This document shows, in pieces, positions 10,381 through 22,157 of a DNA stretch of 64,000 nucleotides (the first letter of the stretch is position 1; each line of letters opens with the position of its first letter). The notes beneath the pieces are model-generated. The model saw only the letters and a list, made by a program, of their open reading frames with translations. It was not told the origin of the DNA and did no database searches. A program made the translations under genes and the position numbers. Source of the DNA: Symsagittifera roscoffensis (lineage: Eukaryota > Xenacoelomorpha > Acoela > Convolutidae); the NCBI RefSeq assembly GCF_963678635.1, contig NC_087067.1:37702686-37766685 (forward strand), written 5' to 3'.

Positions 10381-10880
10381 AAAACAAGACTGCTCGTATA
10401 TCAGGGCAAAGCCCTGAATCTTCCGACTCCCCTTAAGGCCAATTGAACGTTTGTTTTTGGAATAAATGACGAAAGAATTGGAAAAAAAAGTTTTTTTCTT
10501 TTTTTATCCTCACACACGCTATGTAAAATTCTAAGGGTGTTTAGCGTCTGGTATTGTGATAATATGATTAAAATGCTGGCCTCAATTCAATTTAGTTTTG
10601 AACGCAATAATTCGGCTCTTCCGCGTAAAATACGTACGCAATATAACGCACTTTAATTATCCCACATTCGCCAAACTAGCAAATTTCAAATGCCTGTACC
10701 TTTACAAAAAATGATCACCGATGAAAAATCATTTTAAATTTGAGCTTAGGTTAACAATAGCTCTCAGATGGTATAAAAAAATTCTTCAAAAAATGCTCAG
10801 TTAACAAGTCAAAAAATTAGTGAATAAAAAACACACCAAGCATAAATATTCCTCACTTTTTTCGGAAGTCGGAACAACAA
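10381..10880 (+). mobile_element. Hairpin-ended non-autonomous element, copy 1
   Basis: The left end has GACTGCTCGTATATCAGGGC and a 7-bp stem with 3-base loop (10401-10417), followed by CTTCCGACT. The right end, near 10830-10878, has GCATAAATATTCC and a second hairpin closing with AGTCGGAACA. TTCCGACT and AGTCGGAA form short subterminal inverted repeats. The 500-bp body is AT-rich and noncoding. See the findings for the family and a possible Helentron-type origin. Confidence 0.6.
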
Positions 10881-12204
10881 CGCAAACGACCCAATAAATT
10901 ATCTAGCTCCATTTGGACTCGATATCCTGGCCTTTTGCAAGACTTCGAACACGGATAATTAAATACTCGGAAAAAAATCGAAAAAAATATTCCAATCACG
11001 AACTATGGACACATAAACCGCCCTTAGAATACTTGATATTGTACCTTTGATAAAACTTGGCAAATAGTTGAAATTTTAGCAACAGCACCAAATGAGCAAT
11101 TTCAAAGAAAAAAGTAGTCTTCGTCAATTTATATGCATAACTAAGCAATGCAAAAGATTGATAAGATGCCTACGCACACAATAAAAACGAATAAAGAACG
11201 AAGGAACCAAAAACCATTGACTTGCTTTGCCAAAAAGTCCAAAAGAGATTTGAACAGCAGGCCTATATTAACCTTAGCAAGAACATTCCTCTACAAAAGC
11301 TGAGTAAATTTATCGGCTGAAATAACCTTCAAGTACGTGCATAAGAGAGGAATGATTCAACTCGAAGCCGAAAAAAACTTAAAAACTCTAACAATGTTTG
11401 CCAAAAACTTCATGAAAAACATTGATAAACATATGATGATATCGCATGTCAAAAATACATCTTCAGTTTTAATAAGCTTGTACTAATTCTCTGAATTTTC
11501 ATTTGCATAGAATTGGATAATAGTAGCGAGGGCAAAGAAAACAGCAGCTCAAAAAAATTGGCACAGCAGAAACTTTCACTGGTTAAGCTATAAATTTTAG
11601 AAAAATTTCGCAATTGATCATCCAAAAAAACTAAATAACAAAAAACACAATTCAGACAAAAACAGAAAAATACAAACATTCAGATATTCTAAGACTCAGA
11701 ACTAGCAAATAAATCACAAGGAAAAGTTTTGAATGAAACGTATAGCTCAACTAAGTTATTTGGAAAGTAAGCCAACATTATATCAGCTCAGAAAAATCGG
11801 CCGAAACAAACGAAGGATCTTTTTGCGAAGGATGTACCGTTTTTTAACTTTCCGAGACACTAGCTTAAAAATCGCAAAAAAAAAATAAAATCAGTTTTTT
11901 TCCAAAAAAAATTTTCGAGGTTTTTTAAAACAATCAATAAGAAGAAGTCTGGGAGGTTTAATTTAAATTCTCACAGAAGAAATTTAAGTGTATTCGTCAA
12001 AACTCATACATGCAAGCATATCTGCACCATGTACGTAGCAAGCGAAAATGCACAATAACATTGATAAATAAAACTGAGCGGAGAACTCGTTTCCAAACAC
12101 TTAATTTTCATCAAGCTTTCTATTTTTCTGAAAACTGCAAGCGTGTAACACATGTAACAATTTGGGTCGTTTTTTTCGGCTTGGGGTGATGAACGAAAAA
12201 CTCG

Positions 12205-12600
12205 AGCGCAGGCATAATCGACAGCCATAGTAAAAATAAGCAAATTGGAAAACAATTTTTTAGAAAAAGCAAGAAAAAGTTTTACATCAACAATTTTTTC
12301 ACATTTTTTCTAATCCAAAAAGGCGCACAAAAATTAAATTATGCTATTGTAAGCTTTTAAGCCATATAGATAAACTCGCTTTATTCGCTCGAATTAAGAC
12401 GAAAAAACCAAAAATTTTAAACCTGTTTTTCTCGACACTGGGATTTTTTTTTTGATGTTCGAATTATGACTGAAAGGGCTTTAATATGGTATATCACTCA
12501 ATTCTCTTCGATGATTAATTGTGGCAGCTGATTTTGTGGTTGCGGGGAAAACAAAAATCAAAGAAAAAATTAACAAACACAACACCAAGTTCCTCCATGA
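12205..12600 (+). repeat. Dispersed AT-rich repeat, copy 2
   Basis: It shares ordered words with the copy in ANKRD13 intron 1 (GACAGCCATAGT, AAATTGGAAAACA, GCTATTGTAAGC) and with 63050-63450 (CGCTCGAATTA, AAAAATTTTAAAC, GACTGAAAGGGCTTTAATAT, CTGATTTTG). No open frame of note. Confidence 0.5.
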
Positions 12601-12848
12601 AGTAATCAGGTCGAAAACATCATAGTAACCGAGGTTACAGTCAGGAGTCCCATCATCACATTATCCAGTCAAAAACCTGAGAATTTTCTAGATATGGAAG
12701 AGTAAAGTATAATGTGGATACAAGAGATTCAGATGGTTGGGAATCAAGCCACCCAGATTGATAAAACTAACACTTGCACAGAATAAACCGGAGTTGAAAG
12801 TGACTAAAAAAAGACTGGCCTGATATGAGGCTGCGCTTTTTTCCCTAG

Positions 12849-12998
12849 GCTCTATAAATAAAAATTTCTTCGAGAATATTGTTATCAATAATAGTGCCGA
12901 GTACACAGGCAGCGTTCGCAACCTGTATTGCGAGGGAGATTCTCTGCTTAAGAAAACTACCTTCCCTGGGTTCCTCGGTGCTCAAGTTCTGTACCGAG
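12849..12998 (+). CDS. Candidate internal exon of an unidentified gene
   Basis: A pyrimidine-rich acceptor (GCTTTTTTCCCTAG) and a consensus donor (CCGAG|GTGAGT) bracket 150 bases, a multiple of three. The sequence is open in the frame whose first full codon is the third base. The peptide has the balanced composition of real coding sequence, for example NNSAEYTGSVRNLYCEGDSL and TTFPGFLGAQVLYR. GC content jumps relative to both flanks. I do not recognise the family, and no partner exons were found within several kilobases, so it may belong to a gene with long introns or be a relic. Confidence 0.4.
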
Positions 12999-12999
12999 G

Positions 13000-14100
13000 T
13001 GAGTTTTCAAAATGATAAGTTTCTTCATTTGGCAAAACTTTTTATTGGTAGAAAATGAGTTAAAATGAGAAAAACAAATTGAACAAGGGCAAACAAAATT
13101 CCGTATTAAGTGATTGCGCCATTGAACAGGCAGCAAAAGAGCTGCCGGTTATTCACCCATTTTTAATGGCTGAACTTCCATTAAAAAATGCGGAAACAAG
13201 CATTTAGATTGAAAGCGTTTGCCCGAAAAAATCTAGTTCACGGTAACAACAGATTTGCTCTCCAATATGAAACAAAGCCAATACAGCACAGACTGTATCA
13301 AACCTTCCGATAACTTATCGCAATTTATCAATATATTAGATCAAAAAATTCTTGGACATCAGTTTGAAATTAGCTGAAAAGTCTAGCTTGCGCGTAATTT
13401 TGTCCTCTGGTGTCACGTTTGATACTACGCAAAGCAAATGGTGCATAACGAAGCAGTGTAGGCAGCAAATCAGCTGTCGCACCAATATTTGGCTATTTAC
13501 GGGTTGGAAAATTTGTTATGTCTTAATTATGTCTTAATTAGTTATGTCTTATTACGATTTATAGATGTCATTCTATAACTAATTTAAGTATCTATCTATC
13601 TACCTATCTAAAATTCCATTCAAGAAAGCGAAAACGAGAATTGGCGGGCGCTTTCATATCAATTCAAACCGGTATCCCCATTAACTTGAAAAATCATCTC
13701 TGAAATACTTACGGAAGTACAAAACATTCCAACCACTTTAGAAAAGAACAAAGAGAACAAAAGGATCAAATCCTAGGTTTAGTAAGAATTTCTTAAAATT
13801 CATAACTCATTAAGCGTTTTCGCACATTTCTGCATCATCAGATTTTAAAAAAAACTGAAATGCTTACAAAATGATCATCGGTCATTAAAATATCCTGAGA
13901 ATTTTAAATATATAAAATAATAAGAAATCAACCAATCAAACGTGATAATGACAGCCAAAACATAAGTATTTTGAGCTTTCAATTCCATGGTTTCTCATAT
14001 TTAGTCTCCCAACTTTATCTTACAGTCAAATGTTAAAGAGTGTTCACATTTACATTTAAGATATCAAGAAGTCACAAATCGACATTATTAATACGATTGT
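13000..14100. other. Spacer with a short TATC microsatellite
   Basis: Only a TCTA/TCTATC run at 13589-13610 stands out. The stretch 13370-13500 is less AT-rich but has no splice-framed open reading or known motif. The end next to 14100 may include the start of the 3' LTR of the neighbouring BEL/Pao element. Confidence 0.4.
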
Positions 14101-14199
14101 CATTGATCATTAACATACTCGGGGGAGCCCTTAGTTTTTTCCCTAGGTGTTACCAAAGCTAATTTAACGGCGGCTCGAGTTATTTTCCCTTGCGCTGTT

Positions 14200-15457
14200 T
14201 TTATCACGAACGAACGCGCTCTGCCGTCAGGCCCGGTGAAAATCTCGATGATTTGTCCAAGTGGCCAGATGCCGCAGTGGTCCTCCAGTATTCATACGAG
14301 GTCTCCAGTTCTGATGATATCCTCTGGCTGTGACCATTTCGTGTGTCGGGCCATACTCTTACAGCAGTCGGCCCCAAAAGCAATCCATCTTCTCCTTTAC
14401 CAATCTCCAAGACTTCGCAGAGAGGTAACTGGTTGGCTGGTAACTGAAGGCCGCTAAGGGTGTGTACACAAATGCTCTACCAAGAAGAAAATGGTTCGGA
14501 TTCAACGGAAGGTCGTCCGCGATATCACTGTTCACATGAATGAGAGCTCCTCCATTCAAAAGTCCTTCAGTTTCAGCGATGAATGCGTTAAAGAGATCTC
14601 GAGAGGGGCGAGCAGATCGAAGATTCAGAAGAAAAACTTTTTTTTATAATCTGAGCGAGTCTCTCCCACACAAGAACAAAGTGAGAAGCAGAAGGGGGAG
14701 GGTTCAATTTCCAGCTGATTTTTTGATCATGTAAGTAGCTTGCTATCTCTGTACCGGATGACAGTGGCTCTGAACGCTACTGCTTTTTCGCTCCAATGAA
14801 GTATGTCGCGCTGTCCGAGAGTAGTCGTTATGGTGAGCCTCAGCGTGCTATGAACCTGCAAAGAGATGTCACGCAACTGACCGTTGTAAGGCTTTCTGTC
14901 GTTTCTAAATGCATAGCACGAGTAGTGAAGCACGTGAACAAGCAGATATTTTGCTTCGTCGTTGATGAAATTTCGGCAATATGAAAAGTTCCAATGAAAT
15001 CTAAACCGACAGTTTTGAATGGGTTAGCGTTTTTTTTGGATCCTAAAAGCGAGTGGCGGGAAGATCCGACATAAAGACGCTGAGCCCTTTTCTTGGAAAC
15101 GCCGACAGAAGAAACAGCTATGGCGAATTTGTTTCAAAGCTTGGCGCAAACCAATGAAAAGAAATTTTAGTTTAGTTAAAGGTATTTGCGGACATATGCT
15201 GTGCCTAAATGCAAGCATCGGCAATGGGCGTGTTCGATCAAAAGTCGCGATGCTGGTTCTTTAGTATTAAGAATAATGGGGTATTTGGCGGTTTCGGGAA
15301 GTGGTGAATGTCGAAGACGTCCCCTAGCTTTCAGAGTATTATCAATCACGAAATGGGAAAATGCTAACAGAACGTCTTTTTTGTCCAATTGTTTCTTTTT
15401 TCCCTTGTTGTAATCGTTTGATAGTTTCTGGGAAAAATTTCTTTTGAGAAATTTCAA
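14200..15457 (-). pseudogene. BEL/Pao integrase remnant
   Basis: The zinc-binding start has GRLRHSPLPETAKYPIIL and LIEHAHCRCLHLGTAYVRKY (HHCC type), followed by SCFFCRRFQEKGSASLC. The C-terminal half has DLPLNPNHFLLGRAFV and WRLVKEKMDCFWGRLL. The core between them is split among frames, so the DDE triad cannot be read in one piece. Confidence 0.7.
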
Positions 15458-15595
15458 AAATAAGGGATTCTACTAAATACCGGTAATATGGGTGCGGCAA
15501 TTTTTTACCTTTGTTCCTTAGCGAGCTAATAAACATTAGAAGCATCGTAGGTACTACGAGTAATTTGAGCCAATCAGAGAAACATGAAAAATTGA

Positions 15596-16072
15596 TTAGT
15601 GGCTCGACCTCTCCTTGTCTTGCGCTGAAGATTGTGAAGGCTTGAACCACTCAGGTTTCGGTGTCAGCAGGAAGTCAGGAGGCTGGAACCAGAGTTTATC
15701 CACATCGGAAAGGGGTTTTCTTCTTGTGGTATGATCAGCTGCATTGCGATTCCCTGAAATATGAGTCTCTTGTGGCTCTTTGGAAGTGTAAAGTATTTCA
15801 GTGACCCTACTGCTACGAAAATCTTTGCGCCTAGGCATATTCTTAAACCAAGCCAGAACCGTAGTACTATCTGTCCAGTAGAAAACAAAAATTGGCTCAA
15901 ACCGCAATTCGTCTAAAACGAATATACAGAGTCGCGATCCAGTCACAGCGGCGTGTAGCTCGAGCTTAGAAATGCTCTCCTGCTTCAGTGGAGCTACCTT
16001 GGTTTTTCCAATAAAAAAGTTGACGTTGACTTTAGAAGCTGTAGTAGTTCGAACGTAAGCACAAGCTGCCAT
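15596..16072 (-). pseudogene. BEL/Pao RNase H (Pao peptidase A17-linked) remnant
   Basis: KVAPLKQESISKLELHAAVT, GSRLCIF, FYWTDSTTVLAWF and FRSSRVTEILYTSKEPQ, then HISGNRNAADHTTR give the full pattern of this domain over about 125 residues. The catalytic-type residues E (in KLELHAAV), D (in WTDSTT) and D (in AADHTTR) are visible. The frame is open for 158 codons. Confidence 0.8.
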
Positions 16073-16229
16073 GGCGTTTTGCGATGCGTCGGCAAAAACA
16101 TGCAGCTGTGCGTTTGTGTTGTGAGACTAAATTCCTACATGGCGTGGAGGTTTCACAGATAATCCTTGTCGACGTGCACTAGCCATATTTCAACGGTACT
16201 CATGTGTTCAAGTGGTATTTGTTCATCCC

Positions 16230-17236
16230 ATGAAATTCCACATCTCCACAGACCTTGTAGCATGATTTTCATGGTGATTACAAACGTTGCAAGAAATCCC
16301 AAAGGAACGAACCTTGTCGCTTTTTAAGAAAGCTTTCGACGGAGGGTCATATTTTTGCCTTGAAAATGCTGTTTGATATGTGTTTTCACAAACATAATGT
16401 AATCGTTTGTGTCCCAATGCACTCCGAGTTTTCTTTGTGTGGAAATAATTCCAACAACGTCCGTTTCAGGCAACCTGACCAAAGCTTCGGGTTTATTTGA
16501 AACAAACTTTGTTAAATTGAAACCACCCTTAATCAGGACCGTCTTTATTTTCCAATAGGACGCTTGAGCAATCTCAATGAAATCAAAAGAATGGACAAAG
16601 TCATCCAAATAAATTTCCGGTTAATGAGTTCAGCTGTTTTGCGATCTCTAGCTGCGAAATCTTTTGCAGTCTGATTCAATGCAATTGAAGGTGAACAGTT
16701 CGCACCAAATATCAATCTGGTATACTGCTATTGCTTAATGCCCTTTGCAGTGTTCCACAGGAATCGTAAAGCATTTTGAACCGACGCTTTAATACCAATG
16801 TGCATGAACATACCCTCGATATCAAAAGATACCGCAACTGGCTGCCAAATCCCGAAAACGAAAAAGCAATCCAATTATTTTGTTGAGAAGATCAGGCCCA
16901 GCTTTTAAATATACCTTGAAACATTGAAGCAGCATTTGCGACTCGTCTAATTTTCCAGGTTTATTTGGTTTTATAACCGGGTGGTGAGGTAAACATCAGA
17001 TGTAAAATGGCTGAGGATTAATGAAAACAACTGGTTTTACATTACCTTTCTCAATGTCCGTAGCAAGAGATTTATTATATGAATCCAAAAGGTATCGGTT
17101 CTTAGTTAAGCGTTTTTGAAGTGAGCCTAATTGAACTTTTGAGATTGCGAAGTTATTTGGTAGCTTCACATTCAGCTTCCACAATAAGTTCATGTTATAC
17201 TTTGTTCCATCGTGGTAAATACTGTCTTCCATGACT
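16230..17236 (-). pseudogene. BEL/Pao reverse transcriptase remnant
   Basis: Fragments include LWKLNVKLPNNFAISKVQLG, KLDESQMLLQCF (a degraded region of the fingers), FGANCSPSIALNQTA (the family's FGA/V-x-CSP motif), FVHSFDFIEIAQASYWKIKT and KLGVHWDTN, then PLGFLATFVITMKIMLQGLW. In-frame stops and frame changes break it. The catalytic DD box reads as degraded. Confidence 0.75.
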
Positions 17237-18079
17237 TCAAGTAATTTTTCGATCTTTCTTGAATTTAGAGCAGGAGGAAAAGCAACAGATTTTGCAGTCT
17301 TCAACTTTCCAGAATTTTTCGACAAGTTTGCTTAGTGGTGGCTGCTCTCTGTTGCGAGCATCAATGTTATTTGTTTGCTGTTCTCGTGGTTCTTTGTCCA
17401 GGTACTTGGAGCTCAGAGGACCAGTGATGGTCCATCCAGGCAAGTTTCTGATTGCATATGGGCTTCCAACAGGACCCCTCTTGATGTCTCTTTCAGCAAC
17501 GAACCAGAAAGCATCGACACATGGGAGAACACGGACATGATTATCATCAAGTTCAGGGTAATTGATGTGGCTGAGATGGTTGAGTTTGGAACGAATGTTG
17601 TTCAATTGTTTGACGTTGAGGACATAGAATTGAGTTTTATCAACCGAATAAACGTTCGATAATGTAAAAAGAACTGACGTAGAGTTGAATTCTCCAACAT
17701 TCAGTGTAATTAAGGTGGAATAAATTTTATCCGTTGTGAAAGCTCCATGAACTTTTATGTCGACTGATTGCTTTGGAACGCTGTTCAGTTCTTCCGCTGT
17801 AATTTTGCATATTTGAGAGCAACTGCTGCAGTTATTCAACACTGAATAACACTGAATTGAGGTTTTGCCATTAATCAGGGTTACCGGCATATACTGTAAC
17901 TGATTTCTAATGACCGAAAGTGAATCTGGATTTACTCTATCAACGGCATCTGGCGAATTGAGGGCTCGTTGTTCAACATCGACGTTGTTAGACTTTTGAA
18001 ATTCCAGATTTTTCTCTGTGCAAACTTGAATGATGCTTCTGGCCGCAGTTATTTGCATACTACGTTTTCTGACCTGCAA
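17237..18079 (-). pseudogene. BEL/Pao pol: peptidase-linked N-terminal domain
   Basis: An unbroken 280-codon frame. NNCSSCSQI and ITAEELNSVP fit the peptidase-like region, FTLSNVYSVDKTQFYVLNV leads into the SHINYPELDD segment, and KRGPVGSPYAIRNLPGWTI is the strongly conserved BEL motif before RT. It is the best preserved part of the element. Confidence 0.75.
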
Positions 18080-18929
18080 TCGTTCAACTTGTGTTTATAA
18101 GGACAATTGAAACATAGTGAGTGTTTCTTAACGATCTCGAAACGTGTACAAAATACTATTGCCTTGATTTTCGCTCGTTTCGGTGTTAGATAGTTCGAAA
18201 CATCTTCAAAGCTGTCGGGTCGAAATTGTTTTGCTCTACTAGATTTGCTGATTTTGTCGCGCTACACCACAACGCTTTTTTGACTGCAGGGGAAACTTGT
18301 CTAGCAAAAATTGCGTTTTCTTCTCCCTATTGGTTGTGTTAGGATTGAGAGAGAGTCCGGGAATAGTTGTCACGGTGGTTGATAATATCTTTCTTCCTTC
18401 GGTTTTCAGATCGATCAAAATGTCGTGCATAGAACCTTCAGCTACGTTTTTCGAGCAAGTTGTTTTCAGCCGATTTTAGAAACATTCTGTTTAACAGGCA
18501 TCAGTGTATGGGCCACATTCAAATCAAACAGTTCTGCAAATGGCAACAATTTGATTTTCTCCGCGGTTCAAATGTTCAAGTCCACCTTACGACACGAACA
18601 CTACTTCATGGGCAATTTCCAAATCACACCAAGATTAGGGTTCATATGTTCGCACTCTATCGCAGCCTCAGTGTAAGAAGGCTTTGCGATCTTATTCCTC
18701 TCTAAATTCCAGCACAATCCTTGCTTCTAGCACAATCCAAAACTTCTAGAGCCAGGGTTTTAAAAGTTACATCTTTTCAAATACGAATTTGCTCTTCCCA
18801 CCTCGGTGCAAATTTTGAGTTATATGCAGTTTCTATGACTGCAAACATACACTATCCTGTTCGCCATTTTTTGATGGTATCGGATAGTCTTTCATCTTTG
18901 TAAATCAAGACCTGGGGTCGAAGTCAGGG

Positions 18930-19335
18930 ACTTATGTTGCGACCATTGCGACTCAAAATGTGTATTCTGCAATCATTGCGACCCAAAGCGGGCATGTTGC
19001 GACCATTGCGACTCAAAATGTGTATGTTGCGACTTTGCGCAACCAAAGAATGTTTAAGCGGCTTTGCGCGACCCAAATAAGATATGTTGCGACTTTGCGC
19101 GACCCAAAAAAGACATGTTGCGACTATTGCGACCCAAAATGGGTATGTTGCGACTTTGCGCGGTCGAAGAAATTTTATGCGACTTTGCGCGACCCAGACA
19201 AGATATGTTGCGACTTTGCGCGAACCAAAAAAGGTATGTTGCGACCACTGCGACTCAAAATGCGACTCAAAATAGTGTATATTTGCGCGACCCAAGTTAG
19301 CTATGTTGCAACTTTGCGCGACCCATGTAGCGACT
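18930..19335. repeat. 30-bp minisatellite built on ATGTTGCGACTTTGCGCGAC
   Basis: About 13 imperfect copies with a 30-base period (for example ATGTTGCGAC at 19084, 19115, 19145, 19205 and 19235). It is far richer in CpG than its surroundings. Because 30 is a multiple of three and the unit lacks stops in several frames, open frames of up to 176 codons run through it on both strands. These encode 10-residue repeats and are not evidence for a gene. Confidence 0.85.
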
Positions 19336-19339
19336 GAAG

Positions 19340-21029
19340 TCTCTTGTGGGATGATGGAATTTCGGTCGCACAAAGTCCATTTCGGCGACCCATTGCGTTC
19401 GCAACCTGAGTCGCGGACCTCGGTCCGGGACTGAACATCAAGGTTTGTCAACAAACGCCTTATCTCACCGCTATTCCGGTGACACTCAAAAGGTTCTTAA
19501 GATTTATCTTCCGATGTTCTGGTACACGACCTGCACGATGCTCGAAACTTCATCTTTCAGAGTTTAACTCTTCGTCATTACTTGGTTGCAATGCAGGACC
19601 AGTATCAGCACTAAAGTGCTCCAACATCCGGAAGAATTTTTGTTAAAGATAAGACTTTTAGCGTGATTACTCCAGAACAACCTAGCTGAAGTTCTCTTGA
19701 CAGCTGCGCTGGCCACTGATACAATTTTTGCCCACCCCAGATCCGTCAGTCATTTATAGCCAAAATTTTGGCCAATTTCGCGCGACCAAATTTTTCAAAA
19801 ATTTATACCACATACGCAGTGTCCAGGAACTTCTTCTTTTTGGATTCTTGACTTTGAGGTGGGAAGTGGGAGACACTCATGCCGTGCCTGCTGTTGCCCA
19901 AATTTTTGGAGACTCCCTAGCTGGGCTTAGGATTGTATGCTTTGAAAGACTGGCTATCTCCGGAGACATTGCCCTCGAAAAATGGGATTCATGCGCTGTA
20001 AACCAATCCACGAAGTGATAACCACTTAAGTGTTAAAAACCCAGTCATTCCGTATATATATTAAAAAAAAAACATATTTATTGGAACGAAACACTCGGTG
20101 GAAATACTCCGCGGGCTGAACAAAAAAAACGCCGAGCATAGATATTCCGCACTTTCTTCGAAAGTCGGAACAATATCCAATTTAGTTACTATTTACGTAA
20201 AAATTTATTTAGTTTGATGAGTTTTTTCAGTCGGATTCTTAGTTTGAAACAAAGACAGGGCTGTCTGGTTGCTGATAAACGTTCCTTTCTTGATTGCTAA
20301 ATGCTTTATTTCAATTGCTAAATGCTTTAAAAAAGTATCTATAAAAATTGAAATAATGAAATGGGCTGAAAAATTATTATGTTCTTTCAAGTTTCAGTCG
20401 ATTAAATTATTTTGTTACACCAGGTTTGTCTGCCAATTGACAAGGATAAATTTTTGCTGCAAGCTGTGCAACCATTTACGGAGCTCCTAGGCATCCGAGG
20501 TCCTAGGCAGTAACTGTTATAAAGAAAAGAGAGAAAAACCCAAAGAAAAATACAAGAGGTCAAGCATTTTTTTTCAGTTCGGGTTTTGAATATCAAATAA
20601 TTGAATCCAGCTTTTCGACTGATTGCTGTGGGAGACCAGATATTATCATACTTTCGGGACCTAAATCGACTTACGAGTTTTCCACTATAATCTTGTTCTT
20701 GTCCTTCCTTCTTCACGTTAATGAATTATGAGAATTTGAGAACAAAAAATGATAATTTTATCACGTTTGACAAACAGTAAATTCAAGCAAACTGATGAAG
20801 TCTTTAGCCAAAAAACAGCCCTCAAGTTTTCACCATACGGGATAGAACAGTCTGATCAATCTTTTTGTCGCTGCAATATTTTAAATTATTTTTTCGTAAT
20901 TCATATCACAGCTCAAATGTGTAGTATATTACCACATTATTTTCCTGTTTCATGTTTTTGGTATCGCCATAGAACCATCCGAGGGCATCGACTTTTGTAA
21001 AATTTTGGACCCTCCCGAGTCGAGGTCGG
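19340..21029. other. Spacer, no gene recognised
   Basis: The first 100 bases beyond the minisatellite are GC-rich (TTCGCAACCTGAGTCGCGG). A 96-codon frame at 19728-20018 begins only with TTG and has no family signature. A solo right end of the hairpin-ended element family sits at 20126-20177. Confidence 0.4.
20126..20177 (+). repeat. Solo right end of hairpin-ended element family
   Basis: CGCCGAGCATAGATATTCC is followed by a 26-base hairpin (20145-20170) whose arms are TTCCG-CTTTC and GAAAG-CGGAA, ending in CAATA. It matches the right ends at 10830-10878 and 45148-45206. No left end was seen within 600 bases, so this copy is truncated. Confidence 0.6.
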
Positions 21030-21262
21030 CGACTTAAGAAAAGACCAGCGCGACCCAAAATTGGCAATTCCAGACCGGCGCAACTTTATATTGGCAATTC
21101 CAGACAGACGCCACTGAAAAAAAAGCAGTGACAGGGGCGACCAAAGAACCGTTGAGACCGGCGCGACATGAGAAAATGGCGCGACCGACGGCACCTAAAA
21201 TTGCCAATTCCGGACCGGCGCGACTGAGAACAAACCGTCGAGACCAGCGCGACTGAGCAAAA
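21030..21262. repeat. CpG-rich irregular tandem repeat (GACCGGCGCGAC type)
   Basis: About six imperfect units contain GACCGGCGCGAC or GACCAGCGCGAC, often with AATTGGCAATTCC between them. The spacing is irregular, near 38 bases in the first half. The GCGCGAC core is shared with the minisatellites at 18930-19335 and 21890-22025. Confidence 0.7.
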
Positions 21263-21889
21263 CCAAATGTTTTTTCTTAGTCGCGCCATCAGTCTTTTCG
21301 GATCAATTGAGCAATGTCCACTACACTCTCGCTTGGGGGGAGATAACTCAATAGAAACTTGAGACATGTTTATAACCACTTGAAAATGGTTTGAATGATA
21401 TCAAATTATGAACCAGATTCTCCAACGAATGTGGAACTCAAATTTTCACAAAATCAACGCTCAAAAATTACATTCAGAGTGAAAAAAGAATCAATAAAAC
21501 TTAGGCACATACAGCGATTTTTTTCTGTCCTAAATGAAACAAAAAGCTATTGTGTAAATTACTATGGTGCCGCGGAGAACAGTTTTTGGTAATCAGATAC
21601 AAATTAAAACACCAACCCTGGTAACTCGCTGTCCTCGATGAGAGGCAATGGTCGCCCAAACAAAAATTTACAAAAAAAATCTGGTAAATTTCAATTTTTT
21701 TCTCAAAATTTCTCTCGTTACTCATTTAAAATGATTTTCAGTCGATCAGTTGATTGTGTGTTATGAACACAACAACCAGCTGCTTCATGTCTTTTTCAGG
21801 AGTCTTATCGTTTTGCTTGGGGGGAGATGATAGCTCAATTGATCATTGCGGGGGGGGGGGGATTGCTCAATTCATCTGTCTTTTCTTAA

Positions 21890-22025
21890 GTCATGCCGTT
21901 AAAGTTTTTCGTAAGTCAGCCGCCGTTTGAAAAAGACTTCAGCGGCTTGACTTACAAAAAGACTGACGGCGCGGCTTAAGAAAAGACTGATGATGCGACT
22001 TAGGAAAAGACGGACGGCGCGATTT
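21890..22025. repeat. CpG-rich tandem repeat (AAAAGACTGACGGCGCG type)
   Basis: Four to five units of roughly 30 bases combine GACTTA(A/C), an A-run with AGACTGACGG and CGCG. The first two units are partly inverted (GTAAGTC... versus GACTTAC...), making an imperfect hairpin. A G12 run lies just upstream at 21850-21861. Confidence 0.65.
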
Positions 22026-22157
22026 TAACCCGCTGTGCTACTGCGAAAATCTGTCTAAAAACGGTATGCGGCGCATTTTAAAACGTTTTTTATTAAGTTG
22101 CGAACCTCAAACCGGGCTGTTTCCAATTCCATCAGCTGGAAGAGAAACTTAAAGTTC

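Larger units (their letters stand above)
9137..12848. other. Intergenic spacer, no gene recognised
   Basis: AT-rich sequence upstream of the ANKRD13-like gene. It holds the paired palindromes at 9624-9656, a hairpin-ended element at 10381-10880 and a dispersed repeat copy at 12205-12600. Frames up to about 100 codons exist at 9252-9566 and 12004-12255, but they have no recognisable motif and compositions expected of chance AT-rich frames. Confidence 0.5.
14100..18480 (-). mobile_element. Decayed BEL/Pao LTR retrotransposon
   Basis: Minus-strand pol is readable in the BEL/Pao order: aspartic-peptidase-like region, RT with the BEL-specific PLGFL region, Pao-type RNase H, HHCC integrase and integrase core. 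Frameshifts and stops occur throughout. A possible polypurine tract and LTR start (GAGTATGTTAATGATC, minus strand) lie near 14110-14125. I could not find a matching 5' LTR to the right of 18480. It has no sign of activity. Confidence 0.8.

Noticed and set aside
14116-14125. Pair of LTRs for the BEL/Pao element
   Set aside because: A plausible LTR start is seen at the 3' side, but no matching copy was found to the right of 18480.
17259-17662. Plus-strand frames of 93-95 codons
   Set aside because: Antisense of the conserved BEL/Pao pol segment.
18930-19335. Possible CRISPR array, because of ~30-bp repeats
   Set aside because: Repeats are directly adjacent with no unique spacers, and the sequence is animal.
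18924-19454. Long frames on both strands (up to 176 codons)
   Set aside because: Produced by a 30-bp stop-free tandem repeat; no start context, no non-repeat domain.
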